From positions 18,803,750 to 18,867,749 of the forward strand of contig JAGTTD010000001.1 in the NCBI GenBank assembly GCA_018398585.1: a stretch of DNA of 64,000 nt. The letters are read 5' to 3'. The notes below the pieces were generated by a model. The model searched no databases. It was given only the letters and a program-made list of their open reading frames with translations, and was not told the DNA's origin. Positions within the stretch are counted from its first letter, which is position 1, and the number at the start of each line of letters is the position of its first letter. The DNA comes from Simmondsia chinensis (Eukaryota; Streptophyta; Magnoliopsida; Caryophyllales; Simmondsiaceae). Below, in pieces: positions 54,315 to 64,000 of the stretch. The position numbers were made by a program, and so were the translations under genes.

Positions 54315-54969
54315 TAGGTTGAACCCAAATTGATGGTTTAGCAACTAGTGGGAGATGGGAATAGGTCGCTAACTCAGCACTGATAACATTGGACGACGGT
54401 TTTGGTGGTGACCACATCTCATTAGTAAAGGGGATAGTGGTGTTTGGTATGGGTAGATCTCCTTCTAGATTGGTAAACTGAAGTTGTAAACAGCAGTGGT
54501 GCCGGTTAGGATGAGTGACAGTTGTCCTCTTGGTGGAAGAGCCGATGACTGAGAGTTGGTGGTGGTGATTTAGTCCGAGTGGAGGTGTGAGAGACTAGAT
54601 TGGTGCATTTGAAAGGTACATCTGTTCGATTCAAATTGACATCAGATAAAGAATATTCGAGCACTGGTGGGAGTTTTTCGGCCATAGCATGTAATTTGGT
54701 GCATTTGAGTGAAGCAAATGATGAGGTTTCATGAAGCCGTTCATTGCTGAGATGTTCTAGGGGTTTCAACGGCTAATGGTTGTTTTTAGCGAGGACAACC
54801 AAGGGTGGAAAAGCATGGTGGTAATGCAAAACTGGGCCGTGGAGCGAGGTGGCAAAGGCTAATGGCATCTGCAGTGGTGGCCTGAGCCAACAGAGCAACA
54901 ATGTTGAGGATGATTTTTTGCAGGAGAAGCAGCGGCGACGTTGTTTGGTAAGAGGTTGAGCAATGATGC
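54315..54969 (+). other. Element I interior, left part
   Basis: Non-coding, with many GGTGGT and GATG words. Minus-strand ORFs (54506-54769, 54786-55088) cross element boundaries or lack domains; not genes. Confidence 0.5.
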
Positions 54970-55434
54970 TGATGCAGCCTGCCTTTCACAATTGGTGGGA
55001 TCCTTGGTGGGTTAAGCTTGGCAAGTTGCTCGAGTTGGCGAGAAGGGAGGCAGACGCAGCAAGAGGATGAGAGAAGATAAAGTTCCACTTTAATTAGGGA
55101 AACTTAGTTTAGATGAGTAGACTTTATTATCTTTATGTTTTATTGTTTTATTTTAGGAAGATTACACATATTGTAATCTCCACCGTTGATATCCAAATTG
55201 GGACTTCTAGTCCAATTAGGAAAGTTCTTGTACTTAAAGGAAGGGCCATTTAGGGTTCTATTCATTCAATTGTTTTAGAGAATTTATCCTTTTTATGTAT
55301 TTTTCTTCTGTTCGCGGGATGTGAGAATTATGTTAAACTATTGTCTTCTTTGTTTCTTATTTTTTAGAAATGGAAGTTAAGGGAAGGATATTGGACCTTC
55401 TCATTCCCTAAATTTCCATCTATGCACTGCATCA
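54970..55434 (+). repeat. Element J: 5' LTR
   Basis: 465 bp, homologous to 57845-58300 (for example AAGATAAAGTTCCACTTTAA in both). Includes the sequence TTAGGGTTCTATTCATTCAA of the presumed leader. Confidence 0.88.
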
Positions 55435-55435
55435 G

Positions 55436-55450
55436 TTGGTATTAGAGCCC
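55436..55450 (+). promoter_or_regulatory. Element J: primer-binding site
   Basis: TTGGTATTAGAGCCC lies two bases after the LTR; initiator-Met tRNA type with one change. Confidence 0.8.
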
Positions 55451-55465
55451 ATAACAACTTCTAAG

Positions 55466-56400
55466 ATGGCCCGTGGGCGACAGAGATACGCCACTATCAA
55501 AGACGCATTCGAGAATGGTTTTCAATGGCATACAAAGAGGAGATTCGAGGAAATGGAAGAGAGATTCTAGCAAATTGAGTGGTATTTGGTTCAACTGGGA
55601 GTCAGTCCCAACCATACACCGATCGTTTAGCCTTAAAACCCACCGACAGGGGATGGTAAGGAAGAAACGGACGAGAATATCCGCCAGCCATATCCAGAGG
55701 TTGAAGACCATTGGCGGAACGTGTGAGAGACTCCATTGAATACCAAAGCTTCTGATTGTTTAGGCAATCAGGGGGGGAAGTTCGAGCTTCAGGAAGAATT
55801 TTTAGAGTTTGGAGGTGATGGCATCATAGTGGCATAAGAGGCTTAGGACGAGCTGGCATCGCTAAATGAAAAGGAGATAGCTAGTGACGAGGGTCGCCTG
55901 CTATTGGTCGGGTGACTTGGCTTCACGCCAGAGGAAGTAGACGGAGAAGAATGGCTTCGACACAACATTGTCCAAGCAACATGTACAATTGGCGAGACGG
56001 TATGCCACCTAGTCATCGACTCTGGGAGCTTTAAGGATGCCATCTCCTTGGAAGCCGTCCAGAAGCTAGGGTTAAATACGGAGGAGCATTCGAACCCTTA
56101 AAAATTGTAATGGCTCAAGAAAAGAGATTACGTAACAGTAACTAAACATTGTCTGGTTAGTTTCTCGATTGGGATGAAGTACCAGGATGTAGTGTGGTGC
56201 GATGTTGTTTCCATGGATGTGTGTCATTTGCTATTGGGAAGACCTTGGCAATATGATAGAGGTACTCTACATGACGGGAGAAAGAACACGTATACGTTTG
56301 TCTTTGAGGAAACAAGGGTCATCTTGTTGCCCAAGAAAGATGAGGCACTATGTGTGTCAAAGACCAAAGACCAAAGACCCAAAGCTGGAAGATAGAGCCG
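55466..56400 (+). pseudogene. Element J: gag remnant and protease
   Basis: Plus strand from ATG at 55466 (MARGRQRYATIKDAF). The gag is very short, with stops, and lacks the capsid core. The protease is well preserved: ATCTIGETVCHLVIDSGSF with the catalytic Asp-Ser-Gly at 56018-56026, then EAVQKLGLNTEEHSNP, CLVSFSIGMKYQDVVWCDVV, SMDVCHLLLGRPWQYDRGTL and HDGRKNTYTF. This order is typical of plant gypsy elements. Stops occur within gag and near 56100. Confidence 0.85.
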
Positions 56401-57165
56401 TGTTCACCTACGTACTTGGCGAGGTAGAAATGGCGTCTGCAATGATAGGCGACATCAGGAGAGACCCTATCTTTGATGAGCCAACCTATCTTGATTTGTC
56501 ATATTTCTTATTGCCAACAAGGGGGATTCCATACCAGGTAGATTGGGTTTCAGTAGATGTGTTACAAAGATGGCCTCATTGCCGAGTGAGCCTTGCAGAG
56601 CATGAGGATATCAGGCGCCAAGTACAGAAATTTCTCTCCAGGCGATACCTCAGAGAGACTCTGAAGGGCAGATCAGCTGCCTTGCTGCCAACAAAGGATG
56701 GAACTCGGCAAACATGCCTTGTACTGAGACCGCCAGTAAGCTTATGGTACAATGTCGAATGCACGCTCCGAGATTGGATGATTTTCTCAGCCAATTGTAA
56801 AAGGCGAGGGTGTCTAGCAGAGCATGTTTGAAGTACGAATTCCACCAGAGTCGTGCCTTTCCAGCTGATTGGTGGAACATCATTTTCGAAATCCAAGAAG
56901 AGCTACCCACGATGTATATGCATGGCTTAGCCGCCAATGTTGTGACGAACAGGGATGAACACTTTGTGTGTCGTCTTTGGAAGCCACTGTGGAAGATGGC
57001 GAACATTGAGGGAGTTGGCAAGTACAAGAAGATAGTTGTACCGATGGGAGAAGAAAGAAAAATGGAACAAGGGGAAGAGTTGGAGGAGGTACCGAGTACT
57101 GTGTTGCCGATGGAAGACAACCCACATGGAGTTGAACAAGAGCTGGAAGACGCCTTACCGGATTG
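56401..57165 (+). pseudogene. Element J: RT fragment fused to an integrase fragment
   Basis: The RT begins QRWPHCRVSLAEHEDIRRQV, then FLSRRYLRETLKG and ALLPTKDGTRQTC. After a frameshift MHAPRLDDFLSQL and EFHQSRAFPADWW follow (corresponding to the PIPRLDD and SGYHQIRI region). Shortly after, at about 56930, integrase sequence ANVVTNRDEHFVCRLWKPLW appears (SDRDxxFxSxFWxxLW). The RT catalytic centre, RNase H and the first half of integrase are missing. An acidic stretch ends it at 57165. The product, if made, would have no enzyme activity. Confidence 0.82.
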
Positions 57166-57844
57166 ACTTCATCACCAAGTGAGTATTGTGAAGCGTGAGT
57201 AGCCCAAGAGAGACGAGATCTTGTCAAAGAAAGTTAACGGCAAGACAACCAACTGGGTCTTCGTAAATTATGGGCTTCGCGCACCACTGGTGGATCGTAT
57301 AGTAGAGACAATAAGGAGAATGTTGGGTGTCCTTATTCGATGTTTTGTTTTTGAGAATGTCAAGGGATGGAAGCAGAAAATGATTGAAGCTGAGATGGAT
57401 TATAACGCCGAAAAGGATAACGCCAGGTTGGAAATACAACAAGAACCAACCTTGACAAGAGAACGACTTCTGACCTGAAAATACAACAACGTTGAAGCCT
57501 TCAAAAGAGTCTACCACCTATTGCTACCAAGTGGATTGAAGCCTTCAGAGTCATCAACATCAAGCACCTTGCTCCTTACCATGGCAGAATTGTCTAGTTG
57601 AGCATCACCAAATCCGAGGGTGAATTCTCTTCAACTCGGGGGGGATGATGCCATTAACACCTTGGCGAGGCAAACTAGGGCCTGTATCTTAGCGGGGTGG
57701 GTCAACAATCCGCATCCGAGGCAAGCATGGCCGGATGGAGCTTGGCGAGACTGGAAGCCAGCATGAGGGAATGCAACTTGGCAAGAATAGCCAAGAAGAT
57801 CCATTGATGAATTTAGGGGAGAATTCTCTCGAAGCCGGAGAGGA
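57166..57844 (+). other. Element J: 3' part up to the polypurine tract
   Basis: Weak remnants of the pol C-terminus (EAFRVINIKHLAPYHG near 57540-57590) in a sequence full of stops. GCCGGAGAGGATGA just before 57845 may be the purine tract. Confidence 0.55.
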
Positions 57845-58300
57845 TGATGCAGCCTGCCTTTCACAATTGGCGGGATCCTCGGCGGGTCAAGCTTGGCGAG
57901 TTGCTCGAGTTGGCGAGAAGGTAGGCAAATGCAGCAGGAGAATGAGAGAAGATAAAGTTCCACTTTAATTAGGAAAACTTAATTTGGATGAGTAGATTTT
58001 ATTATATTTGTGTTCTATTATTTTACTTTAGGAAGAACACGCGGATTGCAATCTTCGTCATTGATTTCTAGATAGTCTAATTAGGAAAGCTTCTATATTT
58101 AAAGTGGGGGCTAGTTAGGGTTTTTTTTATTCAATTGTTTAAAATAATTTATCATTTTTATGTGTTTTTTCTTTATTCTCGAGGTGTGAGAATTAAGCTA
58201 AACTATTTTCCTCATTGTTTCTTATTGTTTTAGCAATAGAAATTAAGGGAAAGCTATTGAACATTTCCGTTCCCTAAATTTTCATCCACGCATTGCATCA
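57845..58300 (+). repeat. Element J: 3' LTR
   Basis: 456 bp, partner of 54970-55434; carries TATATTTAAAG near 58097-58107 as a possible TATA region. Confidence 0.87.
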
Positions 58301-58798
58301 AATGCAGTGATACGACGCGTCGAAGAGGCCAGTAGTTCGCGCTGAAAGGGACAATGGTCGTTTCATGCTGACTGCAGTGGTGGTTCGCGACCCAGGCCAA
58401 GTCCGACAGCAACAACGAGAACAAGTGTTGGTGATGCAGTGGGCGTTCATCATGGTCTAGCGGACAAGGTTAACAACAAATAGACAAAGATGCCAACACG
58501 ACAGTGACAGGATGATAATACCAAGGGTTTCAAGAAAGCCGGTGAGTCCGGTGTTTAGCCGGTGGTGACGTGGTGGACGCCGGCAGTGGCGGTTTGTGGT
58601 CAGTAGACAGGGGTCGCCAAACAGAGGGCACCAAATAATAGCGGCAGCAATAGAAACTAAAATTGAAGAAATCTTAGAAGCCAACTTAGTCAAGGTGAAC
58701 AAAATAGTTGGATTAGAAAACTTCTTTTTTTTTTTTGTGGTTTAGTTTGAAGATGGTAGAAGATATACATAATCCGACCAAACTCCAAGTAAGATAGT
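58301..58798 (+). other. Element I interior, right part
   Basis: Non-coding remainder of I after J, GC-richer at first, ending with an AT-rich piece before the LTR. No gene. Confidence 0.5.
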
Positions 58799-59141
58799 TT
58801 TTGGGTTATGTATAGAGCCTAGTTGCATTGGATCTTGATTATAAGTTAGAATATTGGGCCAATTTAATATAGGCCCATGACATACTAGAGTTTTAGTATA
58901 GATGGCTCTATATATGCACTAATGTTGTGAGTGTTGACAACATGGTTGAGAAAAGATTGAGTTAGAACGTCTTATGTAATCATCAAGAGATAATAATGGA
59001 ATTATTATATTTTCCTTCGTTAATGTAGACTTTGGTTGAACCATATAAATTACAGTATTCTTAATTTTACTCATTAATTCCCTTTCATTTATGATTTCTA
59101 TTTCGATTTAAGGTTTCGTTAATTTATAGATAGTCCCAACA
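58799..59141 (+). repeat. Element I: 3' LTR
   Basis: About 343 bp; matches 53922-54299 (for example GTTGAGAAAAGATTGAGTTA against GTTGAGAAAAGGTTGATTTG). Left end degraded, right end CCCAACA. Confidence 0.72.
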
Positions 59142-60231
59142 TAATCTGGTCCGTGCTTGGACTGATGAACTCTCCTAAATATTAGTCCTTATGATATGAT
59201 TAATTTTCGGAGTTGATACATATTTGTAATTTTCTTCCTTATTATTTATGTGCAAACACTATAAAAAGATTCTTAAAGTAACAAAATTTCAGCAGTATAT
59301 GCATGGCTTTTGCCATGTTATCTTAAATAAATTTTGGTAACTAGTAATATGACATGGGTTTGAGGCAAATGGTGTAAATAATCGTTAAATATTCTTTTAT
59401 TTTACGGGGTTTTGTCTAATTTTCACCAGAGCTTGTAGACCGATTTCTATATAACCCCATCTGGAAATCACTCTTTTTTAGTGAATACCGTGCTTCGCTA
59501 CAACTCAACGTCATAAATGCCATTCCTGAGCTTCTATTAACAGAGACTGGTTTTCAACTTTGCAAATGACGTGCTGTAAGCATGGGTTTCATCTGCAGTG
59601 TATCCTTTGAATGGTACAATATATTGTCTATTTTCAATTTTAATTTACATTTTTTTATTTTTTTATTTTTTATTTATTTATTTTTTTTTTTTCCTGCTCT
59701 GCTTATTTTGTTCTTCATTTCTTTGCCTTGGAAAGATAACCGTATAGGATATTCTTCAGAATAATATAAGCAGATCTCCAATTGTAGCAACCCATAAAAG
59801 TAAAAAAGTTCGTCCAAGTTCTCCCTGTGGCGAAACCCTAGGGTCCCGGTACCCTTTACCCTACTCCCTCCTCCGGCGCTGGCGACGGCTGCTGGCTTGA
59901 CCACCTAATCTATCCCCATCAACACCCACATCTCTTCATCCAATCCGAGGTACTGCTCCACCTTCATCCCACTTCCCTCATTTACTCTTTCTTCATCTTT
60001 ATTCCTAACCCACATATTAAATCACCCCATACACTCCTTCATCACCCCTCTTTTCTACTTATTGATGATTCGCACAATCCCACTCAAACAAATTTCACCT
60101 TTTCGCACAGTCCCTCATTTACTCTTTATGGAGAATTTTTGCTCGTTCTTTCCATATTTACAAAAGACAACCCTGCACTCTGGCCCCAAAATGGAGGAAG
60201 ATTCATCCTCAACTATTGAAGGGTAACTATC
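59142..60231 (+). other. Spacer and probable LINE 5' untranslated region
   Basis: 59142-59780 is AT-rich flank. From about 59800 (GTTCTCCCTGTGGCGAAACC) the sequence becomes CT-rich and looks like the leader of the LINE. No ORF1 (RNA-binding gag-like protein) was found before ORF2, so it is missing or the copy is 5'-truncated. The T-rich run at 59650-59692 is a simple repeat. Confidence 0.5.
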
Positions 60232-61290
60232 TTGAGCGCCATGAGTCTCAATTGTTGGAACTGTCGGGGGCTAGGCCGACCCCCCAGGGTTCGAGCTCTG
60301 AAAGAGCTATCTAGAAAGTTTCGTCCTTTTATTTTCTTCCTTATGGAAACTAAGCAAAATACGAATGTTGTTGCTAGAGTAGCTCATAATTTAGGGTACT
60401 CCATGTGTTATACTATTGGTCCTATTGGTTTATCAGGTGGCTTAGACCTTTTATACCCGTCTGATGTTTGCATCTCAATTGGTCTCTTGACTGATCGTTT
60501 AATTATTACCGATGTGAACTGTATTAATTATGACAAAGTCTGGACTCAAATTTTCATCTATGGTGAGCCTAATCAAGGCAAACGTGCATTGTTTTGGAAA
60601 TCCTTCATGGAGGTTTGTATGCGTATCACAGGTCTGGTTTCAATGGCAGGGGATCTCAATGCCATCACATCCATTTGTGACAAGCTCAGTGGTTCTATGG
60701 TTCAAGACTTTCAGCTTCGTTGGGTGTTGGATTGTTTGGATTCTTGTGGACTTATGGAATTGTCGTCTAATGGATACAGATACTCTTGGACTAATAAACA
60801 ACATGGTGCGAGAAACGTCAAAGAATGTATTGATAAAGTGGCGGCCAACTTCAATTGGAAACTCCTTTTCCCTTCCTCCTTGGTTATTCTTCTTCCCGCT
60901 GTGGAATCCGATCATTCCCCACTGGTGATCCAGTTGGAAGACAAAGCTAGAGAAGGCTCTAGAGATTTCAAGTTTGAAAGCAAATGGCTGCTTGATGAAG
61001 AGTGCAAATCGATGGTGGAGAATGGGTGGCACACGCCCGCCCAAGGGTCGAGGATGTTCATCCTGGACCAGAAATCTCAGGAATGTAGGAAAGTGTTGAA
61101 GGGTTGGAGCTCTGCCTACTCCAGGAAAAGAATAGCCTTCATAAAAAAATTGATGGCCCGCCTCACCAAATTACAAAGAAAATCATCCTCCGAAGAGGAG
61201 GCGATAGAAGAACTCAACATAAATGATGACATCAGAAAGTGGTGGGAGTCTGAGGAGAGACACTGGGCCCAGAGATTAATAATTAACTAG
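60232..61290 (+). pseudogene. LINE (L1-type) ORF2: endonuclease and linker
   Basis: Open frame of 352 codons starting SAMSLNCWNCRGLGRPPRV. It is an apurinic/apyrimidinic-like endonuclease with visible key residues: Asn in LNCWNCRG, Glu in FLMETKQN, Asp-x-Asn in MAGDLNAI, the CIDKVAAN region and Ser-Asp-His in VESDHSPLVI. The start is inferred; an in-frame upstream start is not seen. It would nick the target DNA. The frame ends with a TAG at 61288-61290 within the linker (homologues read on into WLxxGDKNTKFFH). Confidence 0.92.
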
Positions 61291-61645
61291 CTTTCATATG
61301 GTGATAAGAACACGAGATTCTTTCATGCATCAATCCTCCAAAGAAAAAAGGAGGAACAAAATCAAAAGGATCAAGGACCACAACAAATCATGGGTTGAAG
61401 AACCTCAGGTCGTTGAAGAAGTGTTCCTTTCTTATTTCAAAGAGCTGTATGGTGCCAAACCTACATTACATGTTGAAGAGGTCATGCTTTGTTGCCAACC
61501 TAAAGTACCAACTGCTACAAATATGTCGCTTTGTGCTCGGGTGTTGGATGAGGAGATCCTTTGTGCTGTAAAACAACTCGGTAAGCTTAAGCCTCCAGAT
61601 CCTGATGGCTTTTTAGGTATTTTCTATTCATCTTTTTAGGAAGCG
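61291..61645 (+). pseudogene. LINE ORF2: linker between endonuclease and RT
   Basis: Continues LSYGDKNTRFFHAS in the same frame, then shifts by one base in the A-rich run near 61346 to RRNKIKRIKDHNKSWVEEPQ and EVFLSYFKELYGAKP. A TAG at 61637-61639 interrupts IFYSSF*EAVGND at the start of the RT. Confidence 0.88.
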
Positions 61646-62554
61646 GTGGGTAATGACGTTTGTCAAGCTGTGAAGAGTTTCTTTGATTGTGATCATATCC
61701 TTCATCACTTTAGCCACACTAATATTGTCCTGATTCCGAAAGTCCCTTGCCCTGAGAGAGTTAACCAGTTTAGGCCTATTAGCTTGTGTAATTTTAGCTA
61801 TAAAATTATAGCTAATGTCCTTGCTAACAGGCTTAAACTATGGTTAAGGGATATTATCTCCCCTTTCCAATCAAGTTTCATCATGGGTAGACAAATACAA
61901 GATAACATTATTGCGGCTCATGAGGCTTTTCATGCTCTTAAAAGGGGGGGGGGGGGGGGGGGGGGGGTGGGGTGTTTGGCCTTTAAACTCGATTTGGCCA
62001 AATCTTATGATCTTGTGGATTGGGGGTTTCTAGAAAAAACCATGGTTTGCTTTGGATTTGACTCTTGGTTCATCAAGCGAATTATGGAATGCGTCTCCAT
62101 GGTTAAAGTGAGCCCGATGGTTAACGGTAAAAGACTTTCAGGGTTCCATATTGCCCGCAGGCTTCGCCAAGGCGACCCTCTATCCCCCTACCTCTTCCTA
62201 ATGGTGATGAAGTGTATGTCATCTCTTATCGAGAGAAGGGTTAAGTTGGGTGAATGGCGGGATTTCAAAATTAGGCGAGCATGCCCTACGCTCTCCCACC
62301 TTTTCTTTGCCGATGACTGTTTGCTCTTTTTTGAGGCCTCAGAACAAGGTTGCTTGGTGGCTAAAAATGTAATTGATACCTTCTGTGCCGCCTCAGCACA
62401 AGGTGTCAATTATGAGAAATCCCAAGTTTTCTTCTTGGCCAACACCCTTCCCAACTTGAGACGTCAGTGTATGGATATTCTTGGTGTTAGCCTAATGAGG
62501 GACAATGAAAAGTACCTGGGCCTTCAGCTTTTGTGGGATAAATCTAAGAAGTAA
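61646..62554 (+). pseudogene. LINE ORF2: reverse transcriptase
   Basis: Open frame of 302 codons with NIVLIPKVPCPERVNQFRPI, SLCNFSYKIIANVLANRLK, FIMGRQIQDNIIAAHE, LAFKLDLAKSYDLVDW (first catalytic Asp), RRLRQGDPLSPYLF and FFADDCLLFFEAS (the catalytic Asp-Asp). A run of 24 G (61944-61967) adds poly-Gly between LKR and VGCLAFKLD, where homologues have a short lysine-rich loop. Ends with TAA at 62552-62554. The RT would copy LINE RNA at the nicked target. Confidence 0.92.
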
Positions 62555-63733
62555 GCCCTCAATTTTCTGTATGAAAGAATCTGATCTAAGACCCAAGGTT
62601 GGAAATCCAATTGCTCTCCCACCCAGGTAGGGAAACTCTCATCAATTAAGTGTTAAATGCCATCCCGTCTTATGTGATGCAATGTTTCAAAATTCCCTCT
62701 TGCTTTGCTTGCTACCTCAATTCTCTCATCGCCCGTTTATGGAAAGGTGGATCTTGTGATGATAAAGGTATGCACTGGGTTAAATGGATCAATCTTACGA
62801 AGTCTAGTATGAAGGGGTCTCGATTTTTGTGACATGGAAGGGTCGAATCAGGCACTCCTAGCAAAACGGGCTTGGAGAGTTATTAGTAATCCGAATGCTT
62901 TCTGGGTAAGAATCCTTAAAGGCATCTATTTTAAGGACTCCTCCTTTCTCGAAGCAAGGTTGGGTTGCTCTCCTTCATAAGGATGGTGTAGTTTGATTGA
63001 TGGGCGAAATCATCTTAAACAAGGAATGAGGTGGTATGTTCATAGTGGTAGGAACATTGACATTTGGAAAAACGTCTTGATCGCTCCAAAAAAAAAAAAA
63101 AAAATCACTCCCCTTGGGTCCCCTGATGGCCATCAAAGGCCCCCTCTTACTGTGAATGAGCTTATCCTCCCGAGTGCCCGCACTAGAAACGAGAGGCTCA
63201 TCCTTTCACTTTTTGACCAGGCTACAGCTGATATGATTCGGTCCATCCCGGTGGGTAATCTAGGGGATGATGATTCCCTCATTTGCCATTTCTCTCATTC
63301 GGGTTTTTATACTATAAAATCCAGGTACAACTTGAGGAAGAGTAGGACATGCTCTGAACTCGCCCCCTCTACTACATCCACTTCAGTGGGACTCCATCAA
63401 GGGGCCATCATTTCTATCTGGAAGCTTGAAGCTATGCTAAGACACCGGCACTTTTTGTACAGGGCCCTGATGAATGCCCTCACAACCAAAGAGAATCTCA
63501 AAAGATGCCAGATTATTGCTGACAATCGTTGCCCCCAATGCGGAGTGGAGGGGGAAAATATTAACCATATCCTCTTCTTCTACTCTTTAGCCCGTGCTTC
63601 CTGGCTCGTTTCAGAGTTTGGCTTCCGTCCATCAGTTGTTAGGCTCAAAGGCTTCACTTGGTGGTGGGAACATGTTTTCATTGAATTGAATTTTTCCGTT
63701 GATGTGTTTAGCAGGTTAGCATACCTTTGTTAG
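62555..63733 (+). pseudogene. LINE ORF2: post-RT region and zf-RVT domain
   Basis: Broken into three frames. First VLNAIPSYVMQCFKIPSC and MHWVKWINLTKSSMKG (62650-62832), then sequence with many stops, then from 62993 LKQGMRWYVHSGRNIDIW. A run of 16 A (63089-63104) in the middle shifts the frame. The C-terminal zf-RVT part reads RHRHFLYRALMNALTTKENL, CPQCGVEGENINHILFFYSL (His-Ile-Leu-Phe with the last Cys changed to Tyr). Typical of plant L1 elements. Confidence 0.88.
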
Positions 63734-64000
63734 GAGTTATGGAAGGCCTAGAATCTTTTCATAACTAAGAAAATGCTCAAACACCTAGCCGAGATTTCAT
63801 GCTCTGCTTCTTGGCTTGCGGCTGAATTCAAACCGGCCCTCCCCTCTCGGTCAATCCTTCCCCCGTCCTATGATATGGCCCCCTCAGCTGGTCTGCTCTG
63901 GACTCCCATTTCATCAAAATCAAAAGTGATGCGACCTGGCAACAAGGCAAAAGACGGGTGGCCCTTGTGGCAGTGGCCCGTGATAGCGCTGGTTCTTTGG
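63734..64000 (+). pseudogene. LINE ORF2: start of the RNase H domain, cut by the window edge
   Basis: After a stop at 63731, a stretch with FIKIKSDATWQQGKRRVALV and AVARDSAGSL is readable near 63915-64000. It matches the RVT_3 type RNase H found at the C-terminus of plant LINEs. The LINE's 3' end and poly-A tail are to the right of the window. Confidence 0.75.

Larger units (their letters stand above)
54970..58300 (+). mobile_element. Element J: Ty3/gypsy deletion derivative
   Basis: 3.3 kb. LTRs at 54970-55434 and 57845-58300 start TGATGCAGCC and end GCATCA. The target duplication is GATGC (54965-54969) and AATGC (58301-58305), 4 of 5 equal. A primer site, a gag remnant, a protease and a truncated RT joined to an integrase fragment remain; most of RT, RNase H and integrase is deleted. 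Confidence 0.88.
53922..59141 (+). mobile_element. Element I: short non-coding LTR element (TRIM-like) with J nested
   Basis: Two direct repeats, 53922-54299 and about 58799-59141, end in CCTAACA and CCCAACA; the first is followed by a primer site. Outside J the interior is 1.16 kb without any retroelement ORF, rich in GGTGG words. Without J the element is about 1.9 kb, the size of TRIM or small LARD elements. No clear target duplication (CAATT against TAATC). Orientation plus follows from the primer site. Confidence 0.72.

Noticed and set aside
56576..57227. Several minus-strand ORFs of 97-156 codons within J
   Set aside because: They are antisense shadows of the RT and integrase remnant; none shows a domain of its own.
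60640..61044. 134-codon minus-strand ORF opposite the LINE endonuclease
   Set aside because: Antisense shadow of a strongly supported endonuclease frame.

Overview
This is plant nuclear DNA from an LTR-retrotransposon-rich intergenic region, very probably of a eudicot. I found no intact host protein-coding gene, no tRNA gene, no CRISPR array and no bacterial-type operon. The evidence for a plant is the set of elements: Ty3/gypsy elements of Tat-like type (extra RNase H, an antisense ORF downstream of pol), Ty1/copia elements, gag-only non-autonomous LTR elements, MITEs, an L1-type LINE with plant-style endonuclease, reverse transcriptase and zf-RVT domains, and a SINE with an Au-like tail. 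The species cannot be named from the sequence.

Layout. Base numbers refer to the + strand. Element C (copia, minus strand) is the outermost shell of the first 50.5 kb. Its remains are at 15055-17345 (RT, INT, PR, gag C-terminus), 38000-38335 (gag N-terminus) and 38336-39054 plus 50524-50531 (5' LTR). Three elements broke it. Element B (gypsy, plus strand; start is off the window) enters C's RT and occupies 1-1046 and 9804-15054. Element A (gypsy of the same family, minus strand, 17371-37999) enters C's gag. Element E (copia, minus strand, 39055-50518, TSD TACAC) enters C's LTR near its very end.

Second-level insertions. B's integrase is split by D (1047-9803), an 8.76-kb element with about 600-bp terminal inverted repeats, four tandem-repeat arrays and no recognisable transposase. 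A's RNase H is split by H (21373-30885), a non-coding LTR element with LTRs of about 2.2 kb. H's 5' LTR is in turn split by G (26974-30372), a gag-only element. E's gag zinc knuckle is split by F (43950-48651, TSD GCCTA), a second gag-only element. The order of events is C, then A, then H, then G (four levels).

Right side. 50532-53921 is low-information flank holding a hAT-like MITE remnant interrupted by a Tourist/Harbinger-like MITE (52063-53085), then a 243-bp SINE (53243-53485) between perfect 19-bp target-site duplications. The 5' half of this SINE is a nearly complete 5S rRNA sequence and its 3' half resembles the Au SINE tail; it is the most unusual object in the window. Element I (53922-59141) is a short non-coding LTR element containing J (54970-58300), a gypsy deletion derivative whose RT is fused to an INT fragment. 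From about 59.8 kb to the right edge lies a degenerate L1-type LINE.

Function. Every polyprotein shows stops, frameshifts or lost catalytic residues (RT YxDD changed to YAAG in A, protease Asp to Asn in A, integrase Glu to Lys in B). The region therefore looks like a graveyard of mobile DNA, with promoters, primer-binding sites and polypurine tracts still readable. Two structures may have a wider message: the 5S-headed SINE, and an antisense promoter conserved in both gypsy copies next to the polypurine tract although one copy has lost the ORF it would drive.
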